DNA from: Pyramidobacter porci
GTDB taxonomy: Bacteria > Synergistota > Synergistia > Synergistales > Dethiosulfovibrionaceae
Direction: 5' to 3'
NCBI RefSeq assembly: GCF_009695745.1
Contig: NZ_VUNH01000005.1
Coordinates: forward strand, 1-64,000
DNA: 64,000 nt
Shown one piece after another: positions 37,887 through 46,555 of the stretch; within the stretch, counting starts at the first letter, position 1, and each line of letters starts with the position of its first letter. Below the pieces are notes generated by a model, which did no database searches, had not been told where the DNA came from, and worked only from the letters and a program-made list of their open reading frames with translations. Both the position numbers and the translations under genes were made by a program.

Positions 37887-38933
37887 TCAGAGCTGACTCT
37901 TGTGGACGGTCGTGAGGATCCTTTTCATTTCTCCTAAATTCTGCAGCGTCAGCCCCACGCCGTTGGCGACCGCGTGGATGGGCTCTTCGGAAAGGATCAC
38001 GGGAGCGTTCAGCACCCGCGTCAGCCTTTCCGGCAGACCGCGCAGCTGCGAAGCGCCACCGGTCAGCACGATGCCGTTGTCAACGATGTCGCGGGAGAGC
38101 TCCGGCGGCGTCTGTTCGAGGGCCACTTTCACCATGTCTTCGATGCGGGACACGATCGGCAACAGCACCTCGCGGACTTCCACCGAACTGACGCGGCTCA
38201 CCTTGGGCAGGCCGTCGGCCAGGTCACGCCCTTTCACTTCCATCTCAAGCTCTTCCTTGAGCGGCAGCACCGAACCAATCTCGTTTTTTACGTTTTCGGC
38301 CGTGCTTTCGCCGATCAGCAGCGCGTGTTTCTGCCGGAACAGGCCGATGATCGCTTCGTCCATGCTGTCGCCGGCGATGCGCAGCGAATTGCTCACCACC
38401 AGGCCGCCGAGAGAGATGACGGCCACTTCGCTGGTGCCGGAACCGATGTCGAGCACCATGCTGCCCTCCGGCGCGTTGATCGGCAGACCGGCACCGAGCG
38501 CCGCCGCAAGCGGCTCGTCGAGAATGTACGCTTCGCGCGCGCCGGCGCCCAAAGCGGCGTCGACGACGGCGCGGCGCTCGACCTCGGTCACCCGGGCGGG
38601 CACGGAAACAACGACCTGCGGATTGGAAAAATGTCCGACCGCGCAGGCTTTGGAGATAAAATGGCGCAGCACGGCTTCGGTCATGTCGAAATTGGCGATG
38701 ACGCCGTCGCGCAGCGGTCGGATCACCGAGACGCCCACAGGCGTTTTGCCGATCATCGCTTTCGCCTCGTGACCGTAAGCGATCACTTCCACGCCGCCGC
38801 GCGGCAGTTTGCGCACCGCCACACAGGAAGGCTCGTCGAAGACGATTCCCCGGTCGCTCTGAAAAACGACGACATTGGCGGTACCAAGATCGATTCCCAC
38901 GCCAACACCGCCGGATCTTCCGAAAAGAGCCAC
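37887..38933 (-). CDS. mreB: Rod shape-determining protein MreB
   Basis: The bacterial actin (348 aa) that directs side-wall synthesis. Phosphate-1 loop is GVGIDLGTANVVVF. ARVTEVERRAVVDAALGAGA, VLDIGSGTSEVAVISLGG (phosphate 2) and GIVLTGGASQLRGL (adenosine) are all present. The start ATG 38933 (MALFGRSGGVG) follows AGGAGGAA. The gene leads mreBCD and lies 46 nt after radC, a common neighbour. Confidence 0.97.
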   Translation of the reverse strand: MALFGRSGGVGVGIDLGTANVVVFQSDRGIVFDEPSCVAVRKLPRGGVEVIAYGHEAKAMIGKTPVGVSVIRPLRDGVIANFDMTEAVLRHFISKACAVGHFSNPQVVVSVPARVTEVERRAVVDAALGAGAREAYILDEPLAAALGAGLPINAPEGSMVLDIGSGTSEVAVISLGGLVVSNSLRIAGDSMDEAIIGLFRQKHALLIGESTAENVKNEIGSVLPLKEELEMEVKGRDLADGLPKVSRVSSVEVREVLLPIVSRIEDMVKVALEQTPPELSRDIVDNGIVLTGGASQLRGLPERLTRVLNAPVILSEEPIHAVANGVGLTLQNLGEMKRILTTVHKSQL

Positions 38934-38979
38934 GATTGTTCCTCCTCACCAGTTCTTTTCCGCGCGGAAAAGAACGATT

Positions 38980-39699
38980 TCACGGTTTTACCGCGGCAGC
39001 ATTCAGCACAAGATCTTTGCCCGTGCTGCCGTCGCCACAAATGCGCCGGATTCTGCCGCCGCCGGCAATGTAATGTCCGTAATAACCGATCTGAAGTACA
39101 TGGAGCATCTGCGCCACGGAACGCGACAGAAAAAGATCGTCGTCGCTCGGCGTCAGGTCGCCGTCAGGATGGTTATGCACAAGCGCCAGCGCCGCGCAGT
39201 TCAGCCGCACGGCACGGCGCATCAGATAGGGAGCGTCCAGCACGGCGCCGTCGACGCCCCCGAACGAGAGGCGCTCGTCCGCAATAGGAACGTCTTTACG
39301 ATCCAGATAGATAGCGATGATGAACTCGCGTTCGTCTGCCGACAGCTGCATGGTCCAAAAGTCAAGACGGCTTTTCAGGTCGTCGTGACGTCCTTCTTCG
39401 CTGGTCGCCCGCCGCCCCAGCTCAAGCGCTGCCAGAAGCGTCACCGCCTTGGCCAACCCGATGCCCTTGACGCTGTCACGAGGGTAGCTTCGCCCCGCCA
39501 GCTCCAAGGCGTGAGCGCGGGAGAGATTTTTCAGAGAGCCGTATTTGTTCAGCAGCTCCCGCGACATTTCGATCACGTTGCAGCCCTCGCGCCCCGTACC
39601 AAAAAGAATCGCCAGCAGTTCCTCCGTCTTCAGCGCTTCGGGGCCGCGGGTCACAAGCCGTTCGCGCGGACGTTCGCTGGCGTTCATCTCGAGTGCCAT
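38980..39699 (-). CDS. radC: RadC family JAB-domain protein
   Basis: A 239-aa UPF0758/RadC protein with an N-terminal helix-hairpin-helix region (VKGIGLAKAVTLLAALELGRR) and a C-terminal JAB1/MPN-like metal-binding domain. The metal motif is HNHPDGDLTPSDDD. Despite its name its role in repair is unproven. Immediate linkage with mreB is widespread. ATG 39699 is preceded by AAGGA at 8 nt. It lies 4 nt from the MBL hydrolase upstream, so it belongs to the same transcript. Confidence 0.92.
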   Translation of the reverse strand: MALEMNASERPRERLVTRGPEALKTEELLAILFGTGREGCNVIEMSRELLNKYGSLKNLSRAHALELAGRSYPRDSVKGIGLAKAVTLLAALELGRRATSEEGRHDDLKSRLDFWTMQLSADEREFIIAIYLDRKDVPIADERLSFGGVDGAVLDAPYLMRRAVRLNCAALALVHNHPDGDLTPSDDDLFLSRSVAQMLHVLQIGYYGHYIAGGGRIRRICGDGSTGKDLVLNAAAVKP

Positions 39700-39703
39700 C
39701 GGC

Positions 39704-40333
39704 TCAGTCCTTCAAAAAAGGGTTCCACTCACGCTCTTTTTGGAGCGTCGTCTCGGGACCATGGCCGGGAAGCACGGCCATGTCGCCCACAATGGCGTTG
39801 AGACGAGCCAGCGAACGGGACATGGCCTCACTGTCGCCGCCGGTCAGATCGGTGCGGCCAATGCTGCGGGCAAAAAGCGTGTCGCCGGAAACAAGCAGTT
39901 TTTCCCCGTCCTGTTCGGCAACGTAGCAGGTGCTGCCCGGCGTATGCCCCGGCGTGTGCAGCGCCGTCAGCGAGATGCCGCCGACGGAAAAAACGTCGCC
40001 GTCGCGCACAAGGCAGTCGGGCTGCACCGCCTCGATCTCGTAGCCGAACTCGCCAGCCAGGTTCCGATTGGGATCCGCGAGCAGCGGTTCGTCGTCCGCC
40101 GGCGCGTACAGCACGGCGCCGGTCGCTTTTTTCAGCGCTGCGCAGCCGAGGATGTGATCCATATGGCAGTGGGTCAGAACGATCGCCGCCAACTTCAGCC
40201 GTTCGTTGCGCAGGTAAGCAAGCACATCGGCTGGATCGCCCCCGGCGTCGATGCAGAAGGCCGTACCGCGGCCGTCGTCGATCACGTAGGAATTGGTCCA
40301 CAGCGGGCCAAGAGGAATGCGTTTGTAATTCAT
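39704..40333 (-). CDS. Metallo-beta-lactamase fold hydrolase (glyoxalase II-like)
   Basis: A 209-aa MBL-fold enzyme. The dinuclear metal motif is THCHMDH (near residue 54). Further ligands are in [27 protein letters not shown] and the terminal PGHGPETTL. It resembles YcbL-type glyoxalase II-like hydrolases, which act on thioesters such as lactoylglutathione, but anaerobes often use other thiols. It overlaps dtd by 4 nt and ends 4 nt before radC. Confidence 0.87.
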   Translation of the reverse strand: MNYKRIPLGPLWTNSYVIDDGRGTAFCIDAGGDPADVLAYLRNERLKLAAIVLTHCHMDHILGCAALKKATGAVLYAPADDEPLLADPNRNLAGEFGYEIEAVQPDCLVRDGDVFSVGGISLTALHTPGHTPGSTCYVAEQDGEKLLVSGDTLFARSIGRTDLTGGDSEAMSRSLARLNAIVGDMAVLPGHGPETTLQKEREWNPFLKD

Positions 40334-40788
40334 GGCTCTTTCTCTCTCTCCGGAGTATCGATAATCAACGTGACAGGTCCGTCATTGACGATATTCACCG
40401 TCATCATGGTCTGAAACACGCCCGTCTCGGCGGGAATACCCCGAGAGCGGACGCATTCGACAAATTTCTCGTAAAGCGCGTTCGCCTGCTCGGGCCGTGC
40501 CGCCTCCGAAAAGGAGGGGCGGCGGCCGCGGCGGCAGTCGCCGTACAGCGTAAATTGGGAAACGATCAGCATCGCTCCGCCCACGTCGACCAGCGAGCGA
40601 TTCAATTTGCCGTTTTCGCCTTCGAACACGCGCAGTTCCGCGATTTTATCAGCCAACCAGCAGGCGTCGGCTTCGGTGTCGCCGTGCGTCACGCCCAGCA
40701 GCACGCAGAAGCCCCTGCCGATAGAGCCGACGCGGACGCCTTCGGAATCGACGGAGGACGAGGTCACCCTCTGCACCACAGCTCTCAT
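40330..40788 (-). CDS. dtd: D-aminoacyl-tRNA deacylase
   Basis: Dtd (152 aa) removes D-amino acids, and glycine mischarged on tRNA-Ala, from tRNA. Both active-site signatures are present: SQFTLYGD near residue 78 and [10 protein letters not shown] near 131. It sits 3 nt after the relA/spoT gene and overlaps the next gene by 4 nt. The rel-dtd pair is conserved in many bacteria. Confidence 0.95.
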   Translation of the reverse strand: MRAVVQRVTSSSVDSEGVRVGSIGRGFCVLLGVTHGDTEADACWLADKIAELRVFEGENGKLNRSLVDVGGAMLIVSQFTLYGDCRRGRRPSFSEAARPEQANALYEKFVECVRSRGIPAETGVFQTMMTVNIVNDGPVTLIIDTPEREKEP

Positions 40789-40791
40789 GCT

Positions 40792-43239
40792 CTACCCCCT
40801 GTATACGTTGATCACGTCGCGGATGCCGTTCAGACGGGCAATGATGGAATACAGCTGTTCCAGATCCTGCACGGCGATATCCATTTTCATGCGCGAATTG
40901 CCGCTGCCCATCTGACTGGCCATCACCGACGTGATATTGATGCCGCCGTTGCCGCAAACCTGTGCGATGTCGCCGAAAAGGCCGGGGCGGTCGAGCGCGT
41001 CGATGACGATGCGCGCGTCGTACTTCTTTTTGTCCGTGTTGCCCCAGGACACGGGAATCAGGCGGTCAGGCGCGGCTTTTTCGAGGCGCGGGCAGTTCTC
41101 GCGATGGACCATGATGCCGCGCACCTTCGTGGAAAATCCCACGATGGCGTCGCCGGGCACGGGCTGGCAACAGTGAGCCAACGTCACGACGATACCGGAT
41201 GCGCCTTCGACGATCACGTCGGCCCCTTTTTGAGCAAAACTGTGAGGCTTCTGCCCTACCGCTTCCGGCGTCTGCGGCACCGCGTCGGCGACGGGCGTGT
41301 TCAGCGCCACGCAGACTCTCTGTGCGATGCCCGCCGGCCCAATCGCGCCGGAACCGATCGCCGCCAGCACGTCGTCGGCGTTATTGCAGCTCACGTCGTG
41401 AGCGATGCGGCTGATGCAGGGAATGACTTCGTCCACGGGTTTGAAATTCTCGCCGAGGCGCGTCTTCAATTCCCGCTCCAGCAGTTCGCGGCCGCGCTGG
41501 ATGTTCTCGTTTTTTTCCTGCGAATCGAGGCGCTTGAAGTAGCTGCGGATACGGCTTTTCGCCTTGCTGCTCTTGACGAAATTGGCCCAGTCGCGCGAGG
41601 GCTTTCCCTGCGGCGAAGTCATGATCTTGACGATGTCGCCGTTGTGCAGCACGTAATCGGCGGCGACAATCCGGTTGTTGACCATGGCGCCGACGTACTG
41701 CTCGCCGATACGACTGTGCACGGCATAAGCGAAATCCACAGGGCAGCTGCCGCGGGGCAGGCTCTTGACGTCGCCTTCGGGCGTGAAGACGAACACGTCC
41801 GAGGTCAGCACGTCGTCGCGCAGGCGCTCCATAAACTCCTGACTGTTGGTCTCCGGCCCGTTCTCGAGGGTCTTGCGGATCCATTCGAGCTTCTGATCCA
41901 GCTCGTTGATGCGTCCCTGTCCTTCCTTGTACCGCCAGTGAGCGGCCACGCCGTACTCGGCCAGCCAGTGCATCTCCCAGGTACGGATCTGCACTTCCAG
42001 CGGCTCGCCCTGCGGCCCCATGACCGTGGTGTGAAGGGAACGGTACATGTTGTTCTTGGGGTTGGCAATATAATCGTCGAATTGTCCGGGGATGGGCTTC
42101 CACAGCGTGTGGACGATACCGAGGACTGTGTAGCACGTCGTCACGTCGTTCACGATGACCCTCAAGGCCAAAAGGTCGTAAAGCTGTTCCACCGACAGTT
42201 TCTTGCGGTTCATCTTTTCAAAGATGCTGTAAAAGTGCTTGGCCCGCCCCTTGATGTGAGCTTCGATGCCTATCGACCTGAGCCGCTCGCCCAAAGCCTC
42301 CATGGCCTGGTTGACGATGGCTTCGCGCTCCGGCAGGCGCTTTTTAACGCGCCGCTTGATGTCGTAATACATGGTCGGATCGTAATACTTGAAGGCAAGA
42401 TCCTCGAGCGTACGCTTGACCTGATAGATGCCGAGCCGGTGCGCCAGCGGCGCGTAAATCTCCAGCGTCTCCTTGGCGATGCGCTGCTGTTTGTCGCGGC
42501 GCAGGGCGCCGAGGCTGCGCATGTTGTGCGTGCGGTCGGCCAGCTTGATAAGGACGACGCGGATGTCCTTGGCCATGACGAGGAACATCTTGCGCAGGTT
42601 TTCCGCTTGATAATCCTCGAACGTCTTGAACGGCAGCTTGCCCAGCTTGGTGACGCCGTCCACGAGCATTTCCACGGTCGCCCCAAAACGGTTTTTCATC
42701 TCGTCGGCGGTCACGGGCGTGTCCTCGAGCACGTCGTGCAGCAGACCGGCCTGCAGCGTTGGCAGATCCATGCGCATGTCGGCAAGGATGGACGTGACGT
42801 AAACGGGATGAATGACGTAAGGCTCGCCGGAGGCGCGCATCTGATCGCCGTGTGCCTGCGCGGCAAACACCAACGCCTCGCCAAGCTGTTTGAGATCGTC
42901 ATGCGACAGGTAACGCGACGCCTTGCCCCACAGCTCCTTCCAGGCAAAACTGACGGTTACCGAACGCTGCGGCGCCGGCAGGCGCCCCATGTAGCTGTCG
43001 CGTAGCATATTCTGCTCTTTTTTGAGCGCCGCGCCGGAGTCATCCCGCGCCGGGACGGCGGCGCCTTCTCCGTCGGGAATCGAGGGATTGACGCGGGAAA
43101 CGGCGAACTTGAAAGTTTCCGTCTCGGGACGGCGCGGCGCTTCCACAGTTCCCTGCGCGACGGGCGCGCCGAGCTCTTCCGTATTCTTTTTCCGGTTGCG
43201 CTCAGCCGCGGCGACAGCCGCGTTTTCCGTCAATGCCAT
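40792..43239 (-). CDS. relA: Bifunctional (p)ppGpp synthetase/hydrolase
   Basis: A long Rel/SpoT protein (815 aa) controlling the stringent response. The HD hydrolase domain is intact (AGLLHDVLEDTPVT near residue 165). The synthetase domain has GRAKHFYSIFEKM and EVQIRTWEMHWLAEYGVAAHW. TGS follows (VFTPEGDVKSLPRGS) and then the C-terminal ACT domain (VIDALDRPGLFGDIAQVCG). Both activities are therefore likely, i.e. a single Rel enzyme. The first ~100 residues are a low-complexity extension absent from most homologues. ATG 43239 has GGGAG upstream; a GTG three codons earlier is the alternative. First gene of the rel-dtd-radC-mre series. Confidence 0.94.
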   Translation of the reverse strand: MALTENAAVAAAERNRKKNTEELGAPVAQGTVEAPRRPETETFKFAVSRVNPSIPDGEGAAVPARDDSGAALKKEQNMLRDSYMGRLPAPQRSVTVSFAWKELWGKASRYLSHDDLKQLGEALVFAAQAHGDQMRASGEPYVIHPVYVTSILADMRMDLPTLQAGLLHDVLEDTPVTADEMKNRFGATVEMLVDGVTKLGKLPFKTFEDYQAENLRKMFLVMAKDIRVVLIKLADRTHNMRSLGALRRDKQQRIAKETLEIYAPLAHRLGIYQVKRTLEDLAFKYYDPTMYYDIKRRVKKRLPEREAIVNQAMEALGERLRSIGIEAHIKGRAKHFYSIFEKMNRKKLSVEQLYDLLALRVIVNDVTTCYTVLGIVHTLWKPIPGQFDDYIANPKNNMYRSLHTTVMGPQGEPLEVQIRTWEMHWLAEYGVAAHWRYKEGQGRINELDQKLEWIRKTLENGPETNSQEFMERLRDDVLTSDVFVFTPEGDVKSLPRGSCPVDFAYAVHSRIGEQYVGAMVNNRIVAADYVLHNGDIVKIMTSPQGKPSRDWANFVKSSKAKSRIRSYFKRLDSQEKNENIQRGRELLERELKTRLGENFKPVDEVIPCISRIAHDVSCNNADDVLAAIGSGAIGPAGIAQRVCVALNTPVADAVPQTPEAVGQKPHSFAQKGADVIVEGASGIVVTLAHCCQPVPGDAIVGFSTKVRGIMVHRENCPRLEKAAPDRLIPVSWGNTDKKKYDARIVIDALDRPGLFGDIAQVCGNGGINITSVMASQMGSGNSRMKMDIAVQDLEQLYSIIARLNGIRDVINVYRG

Positions 43240-43311
43240 GTTCCTCACTCCCTCGGGCTTTTATTTTTTTCCGTGAAACGCCGGCCGGCGCTTTCGCTGT
43301 TTTTCATGAAA

Positions 43312-44979
43312 TCAGGCCACCACAATGCCTTCAACGATGTACTGCAGGCTGACGCGCCCCTGCCACAGATTCGGGCGGGGACGGTAAATCCAGCCACGGA
43401 TGCCTTCCGTGCGTTCGATCTGCTCGGCGCCGTTGAAGGCGAGCAGCGCGTTGCCGCCGAAGAGCACGCGGGTATGCAGGCCGCGCTTGCCCAGCGGCGC
43501 GTAGGTCGTGCGGGCGTCCAGCGGCACGAAAAAAGCCGGCAAAGGGTTGCCGTTGCCGAAAGGCCCGATGCGCTGCACCTCGTCCCAGGCCGCGCCGGTG
43601 ATCCGATCGGGCTCGAACTCGATCACCTCTTCGGGCGTTTTTTCGACTTTGATATTCTGGAGCAGACTGTTCAGCTCCCGCTCCAGACGAGGCCACTTGA
43701 GCTGATCGACGGAGAATCCCGCGGCGCTTTTGTGCCCGCCCCAGGCGTCGAGCAGATCGTCGAGGCTTTTCAGCAGTTCCACCGCATTGGCGCCGCTGGG
43801 CACGCGCAGAGTGCCGCGGATCCCGCCGCCCGACGGCGCGGCCAGCGCGAAAGCCTTGTTGTGCTCGCTGCACAGGCGGCTGGCGATGGCGCTCAAGATC
43901 CCCACCGGCCAGCTGCCGTTGAACAGGACCTGCGACCGCTCGCCCTGCTCCAAACCGGCGTTGATGCTCGTGCAGATCGCCGCGGAAATGTCGCGGCGGC
44001 GGCGGTTGAGATCCAGCAGCTGATCGACGCTGCGCTGCAGTTCCAGAGGCGATCCCAGCCCCGAAAGCACGTTGACCGCCACGTCGGCCACCTGCACGCG
44101 CCCGGCGGCGTTGAGACAGGGGATCACCTTCATGGACAGACGGTTTTCGTCGATCATCGAGTCGGGTTCGTTCGGGCACAGGGAGCGCAGCAGCTCGCGC
44201 AGCCCGCGGCGCGGCGCGCGGCGCATCATTTTGATGCCTTCGCGCGTCAGCGAGCGGTTCAGCGGCCCCAGCGGCATGCAGTCGGACACCGTGGCCAGCG
44301 CTGCCAGCTGAAGCATGCCGGCCAGGCGGCTCTCGGGCAAAATATGCGACTGCCAGGCCCAGCACCACAAAACGGCCGTCGCGCAAAGCCGTTTGGCCTC
44401 GGCGTCGCCGTCCATCTGGGGATTGACCAACGAGTCGATCCGAACGATGTCGCCCTCCACGGCGTGATGGTCAAAGATCAAGACGTCCATCCCGGCAGCG
44501 CGCGCCATCTCTACGGCTTCCACGTCTTTCGAACCGCAGTCGGCCACGATCAGCGTCTCGAAACCGTCGGCGATGATGCGGCGCATGTTTGCAGGATGCA
44601 GGCCGTAGCCCTCGGAACGGCGGTCGGGAATGTAATAGACCGCTTCGGCCGCGCCGCTCTGCTGTGCCAGTTCGAGCGCGATCACCGTGGACGAGACGCC
44701 GTCCACATCGTAATCTCCGTAGACGAAAACTCTTTTCCCGGGCACCGCTTTCAGCCACAGCTCCCGCGCCGCCGAGGCCGCGCGCCCGAGAAAAAGCTCG
44801 TCCAACTGCCTGCGAAGATCAGGGACGTTCAGCAGCTGCCGGAACTGTTCTTCGTCCGCAGCGCGGCTGTCCAGCACCGCGGCGGCCAGCTCCGAACATT
44901 CCAGCCGGCGGGCGAGGTCGCGGGTCTTTTCGCCGGGCTGGTAAATATCCAAATCATTGAACGAACACACAGGGATCAA
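43312..44979 (-). CDS. recJ: Single-stranded-DNA-specific exonuclease RecJ family
   Basis: A DHH/DHHA1 phosphoesterase (555 aa) of the RecJ type, a 5'-3' ssDNA exonuclease in recombination and repair. Metal-site motifs: VYGDYDVDGVSST (motif I), VADCGS (II), FDHHAVEG (III), and ATVSDCMPL. The DHHA1 GGHKSAAGFSV is followed by the OB-like C-terminal domain. The start is TTG 44979 (MIPVCSF), with AAGGA 9 nt upstream. It is followed after 72 nt by relA and preceded by the small LapA-like gene. Confidence 0.9.
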   Translation of the reverse strand: MIPVCSFNDLDIYQPGEKTRDLARRLECSELAAAVLDSRAADEEQFRQLLNVPDLRRQLDELFLGRAASAARELWLKAVPGKRVFVYGDYDVDGVSSTVIALELAQQSGAAEAVYYIPDRRSEGYGLHPANMRRIIADGFETLIVADCGSKDVEAVEMARAAGMDVLIFDHHAVEGDIVRIDSLVNPQMDGDAEAKRLCATAVLWCWAWQSHILPESRLAGMLQLAALATVSDCMPLGPLNRSLTREGIKMMRRAPRRGLRELLRSLCPNEPDSMIDENRLSMKVIPCLNAAGRVQVADVAVNVLSGLGSPLELQRSVDQLLDLNRRRRDISAAICTSINAGLEQGERSQVLFNGSWPVGILSAIASRLCSEHNKAFALAAPSGGGIRGTLRVPSGANAVELLKSLDDLLDAWGGHKSAAGFSVDQLKWPRLERELNSLLQNIKVEKTPEEVIEFEPDRITGAAWDEVQRIGPFGNGNPLPAFFVPLDARTTYAPLGKRGLHTRVLFGGNALLAFNGAEQIERTEGIRGWIYRPRPNLWQGRVSLQYIVEGIVVA

Positions 44980-45033
44980 CGCAAACAGTCCTTCCTCGAC
45001 GAAACCGCCGCACCCGGCGGCCGTTTTTTTGAT

Positions 45034-45375
45034 TTACAGCGACGTGCCGTTTTCGATGAAAGTGATCTCTTCCTGAGACGCGCCGGCGGCTTTCATCGCC
45101 GCCAGCAGCGCGCCGCGTTCTTTCTCCAGCGCGGCGATGCGGCGGCGGGCGCGCTCGATCTCACGACGGCTGCGGAATCGCCCTTCCCACGAAGCGGCCA
45201 GCGAGATCAGCCACATCACGACGATACCGAAAAAAAACAGAAAAATCTCCCAGAGTCCCTGAGGCAGCGCAAAATCCCAGGCCAAAAAGCGCACCGCCAG
45301 AATATCCTGATTCTGCACCGCGTAAGTCGCCGCCCAGACGGCGACAAAGCCAAGCCCCAGCCCGTAACTTCTCAT
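45034..45375 (-). CDS. LapA-domain (DUF1049) membrane protein
   Basis: A 113-aa protein with two membrane segments (~5-20 and ~40-60), the sequence WAATYAVQNQDILAVRFLAW typical of LapA/DUF1049, and a cytoplasmic coiled coil (~70-95). E. coli LapA takes part in lipopolysaccharide assembly control with LapB; no lapB is visible here. It lies between secF and recJ, 54 nt before recJ. Confidence 0.82.
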   Translation of the reverse strand: MRSYGLGLGFVAVWAATYAVQNQDILAVRFLAWDFALPQGLWEIFLFFFGIVVMWLISLAASWEGRFRSRREIERARRRIAALEKERGALLAAMKAAGASQEEITFIENGTSL

Positions 45376-45615
45376 CAGGCACTCCCCCTTCGCCGCGCCT
45401 TTTCAGACGCGGTGAAATTTTGCGTCGGACAAAAACGGCGGCCGACAATATCAGGAACATTTTACCAGATTTGCGCGCACAAAACCGCTGTAACATCAAG
45501 TTTTCTTCACGACGAAACGACTTTTCCCGCCCGCGCGGGGATTTTCTCTCGCACAACGTTTTTTCGCCGCGGCAAAAAGCGCCGAACGAAATCCGCCGCC
45601 TCAAAATTTTCACGC

Positions 45616-45649
45616 GAAAAAAACCCGTCCGGATCTTTCCGAACGGGTT
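45616..45649 (-). terminator. Intrinsic terminator after secF
   Basis: On the minus strand AACCCGTTCGG and CCGGACGGGTT form an 11-bp stem (one G-T) around a 6-nt loop, followed by six T. It starts 13 nt after the secF stop codon. Confidence 0.83.
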
Positions 45650-45661
45650 TCGTTGTTCATG

Positions 45662-46540
45662 TTATTTTTCGGGAGAGATCTCATGCCACAGGCACAGGAT
45701 CGACGTTGTCACGCAGACGGAACTGAAACCGCCGACGATGATGCCCGCCATGATGGCCAGCGAAAAGCCGGCCAGGACCGGACCGCCCCAGACGTAGAAC
45801 GCCAGCACCGGGAAAAACGTGGTCAGCGACGTGTTGATCGTGCGGGCCAGCGTCTGGTTGATGGAATCGTCCAGCAGCTGCGGCATTCCCACCTTTGGCA
45901 GGCTGTGCCAGTTTTCGCGCACGCGGTCCAAAATGACGATGGTGTTGTTCAGCGAATAGCCGATCGTCGTCAGAATGGCGGCGATAAACGTCATGCCCAG
46001 CTCCACGTGCAGCAGGCTGAACAGGCCCAGCGTCAGCAGCGTATCGTGGATCAGCGCCAGCACGCTGACCAGCGCGAAGCGGAAGCGGAAGCGGAACGTG
46101 ATGTACAGCAAAATGCCCGCCAGCGCGATCGTCGAGGCCAAAATGGCCTGATTGCGCAGCTCCGATCCGACCGTGGGGCCGACCATTTCGAAGTTGACCA
46201 GCTTGACGCTGCCCGTATGGAGCGCGTCCACCGCCTTGATGATCTTGTCGCGCAGTTCGGCCGGCGTCAGCTCGCTGCTGCCCTGCAAACGGATCATCAC
46301 GCCTTTGTCGCTGTACGACTGGATCACGGCGCTGCCGTAGCCGACTTTCGCCATGGCTTCGCGCACCTGTCCGACCTTGACCGCTTCGGGAAATTCGATC
46401 TGGAGCAGGTTGCCGCCCGTGAAGTCGATGCCGAGGTTGAAGCCGCGGGTCGCGACCAGCCCCAGACTGCCGAGCACGAAGAACGCCGCGATCGCCAGCC
46501 AGACCTTACGATAACGCATAAAAGGGATATTTCGTCTCAT
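45662..46540 (-). CDS. secF: Protein translocase subunit SecF
   Basis: SecF (292 aa, six membrane segments) forms with SecD the RND-like accessory that uses ion motive force to pull secreted proteins out. GFNLGIDFTGGNLLQIEF near the start, ILTTIGYSLNNTIVILDRVREN (the essential Asp/Arg segment) and the last helices are conserved. It lies 15 nt after secD and is followed by a terminator. Confidence 0.95.
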   Translation of the reverse strand: MRRNIPFMRYRKVWLAIAAFFVLGSLGLVATRGFNLGIDFTGGNLLQIEFPEAVKVGQVREAMAKVGYGSAVIQSYSDKGVMIRLQGSSELTPAELRDKIIKAVDALHTGSVKLVNFEMVGPTVGSELRNQAILASTIALAGILLYITFRFRFRFALVSVLALIHDTLLTLGLFSLLHVELGMTFIAAILTTIGYSLNNTIVILDRVRENWHSLPKVGMPQLLDDSINQTLARTINTSLTTFFPVLAFYVWGGPVLAGFSLAIMAGIIVGGFSSVCVTTSILCLWHEISPEK

Positions 46541-46555
46541 TTTTCGCTCCGCTCC

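Noticed and set aside
43271-43290. G+C palindrome between recJ and relA as a terminator
   Set aside because: The palindrome (CGCCGGCCGGCG) has no T run on the minus strand and no usable loop.
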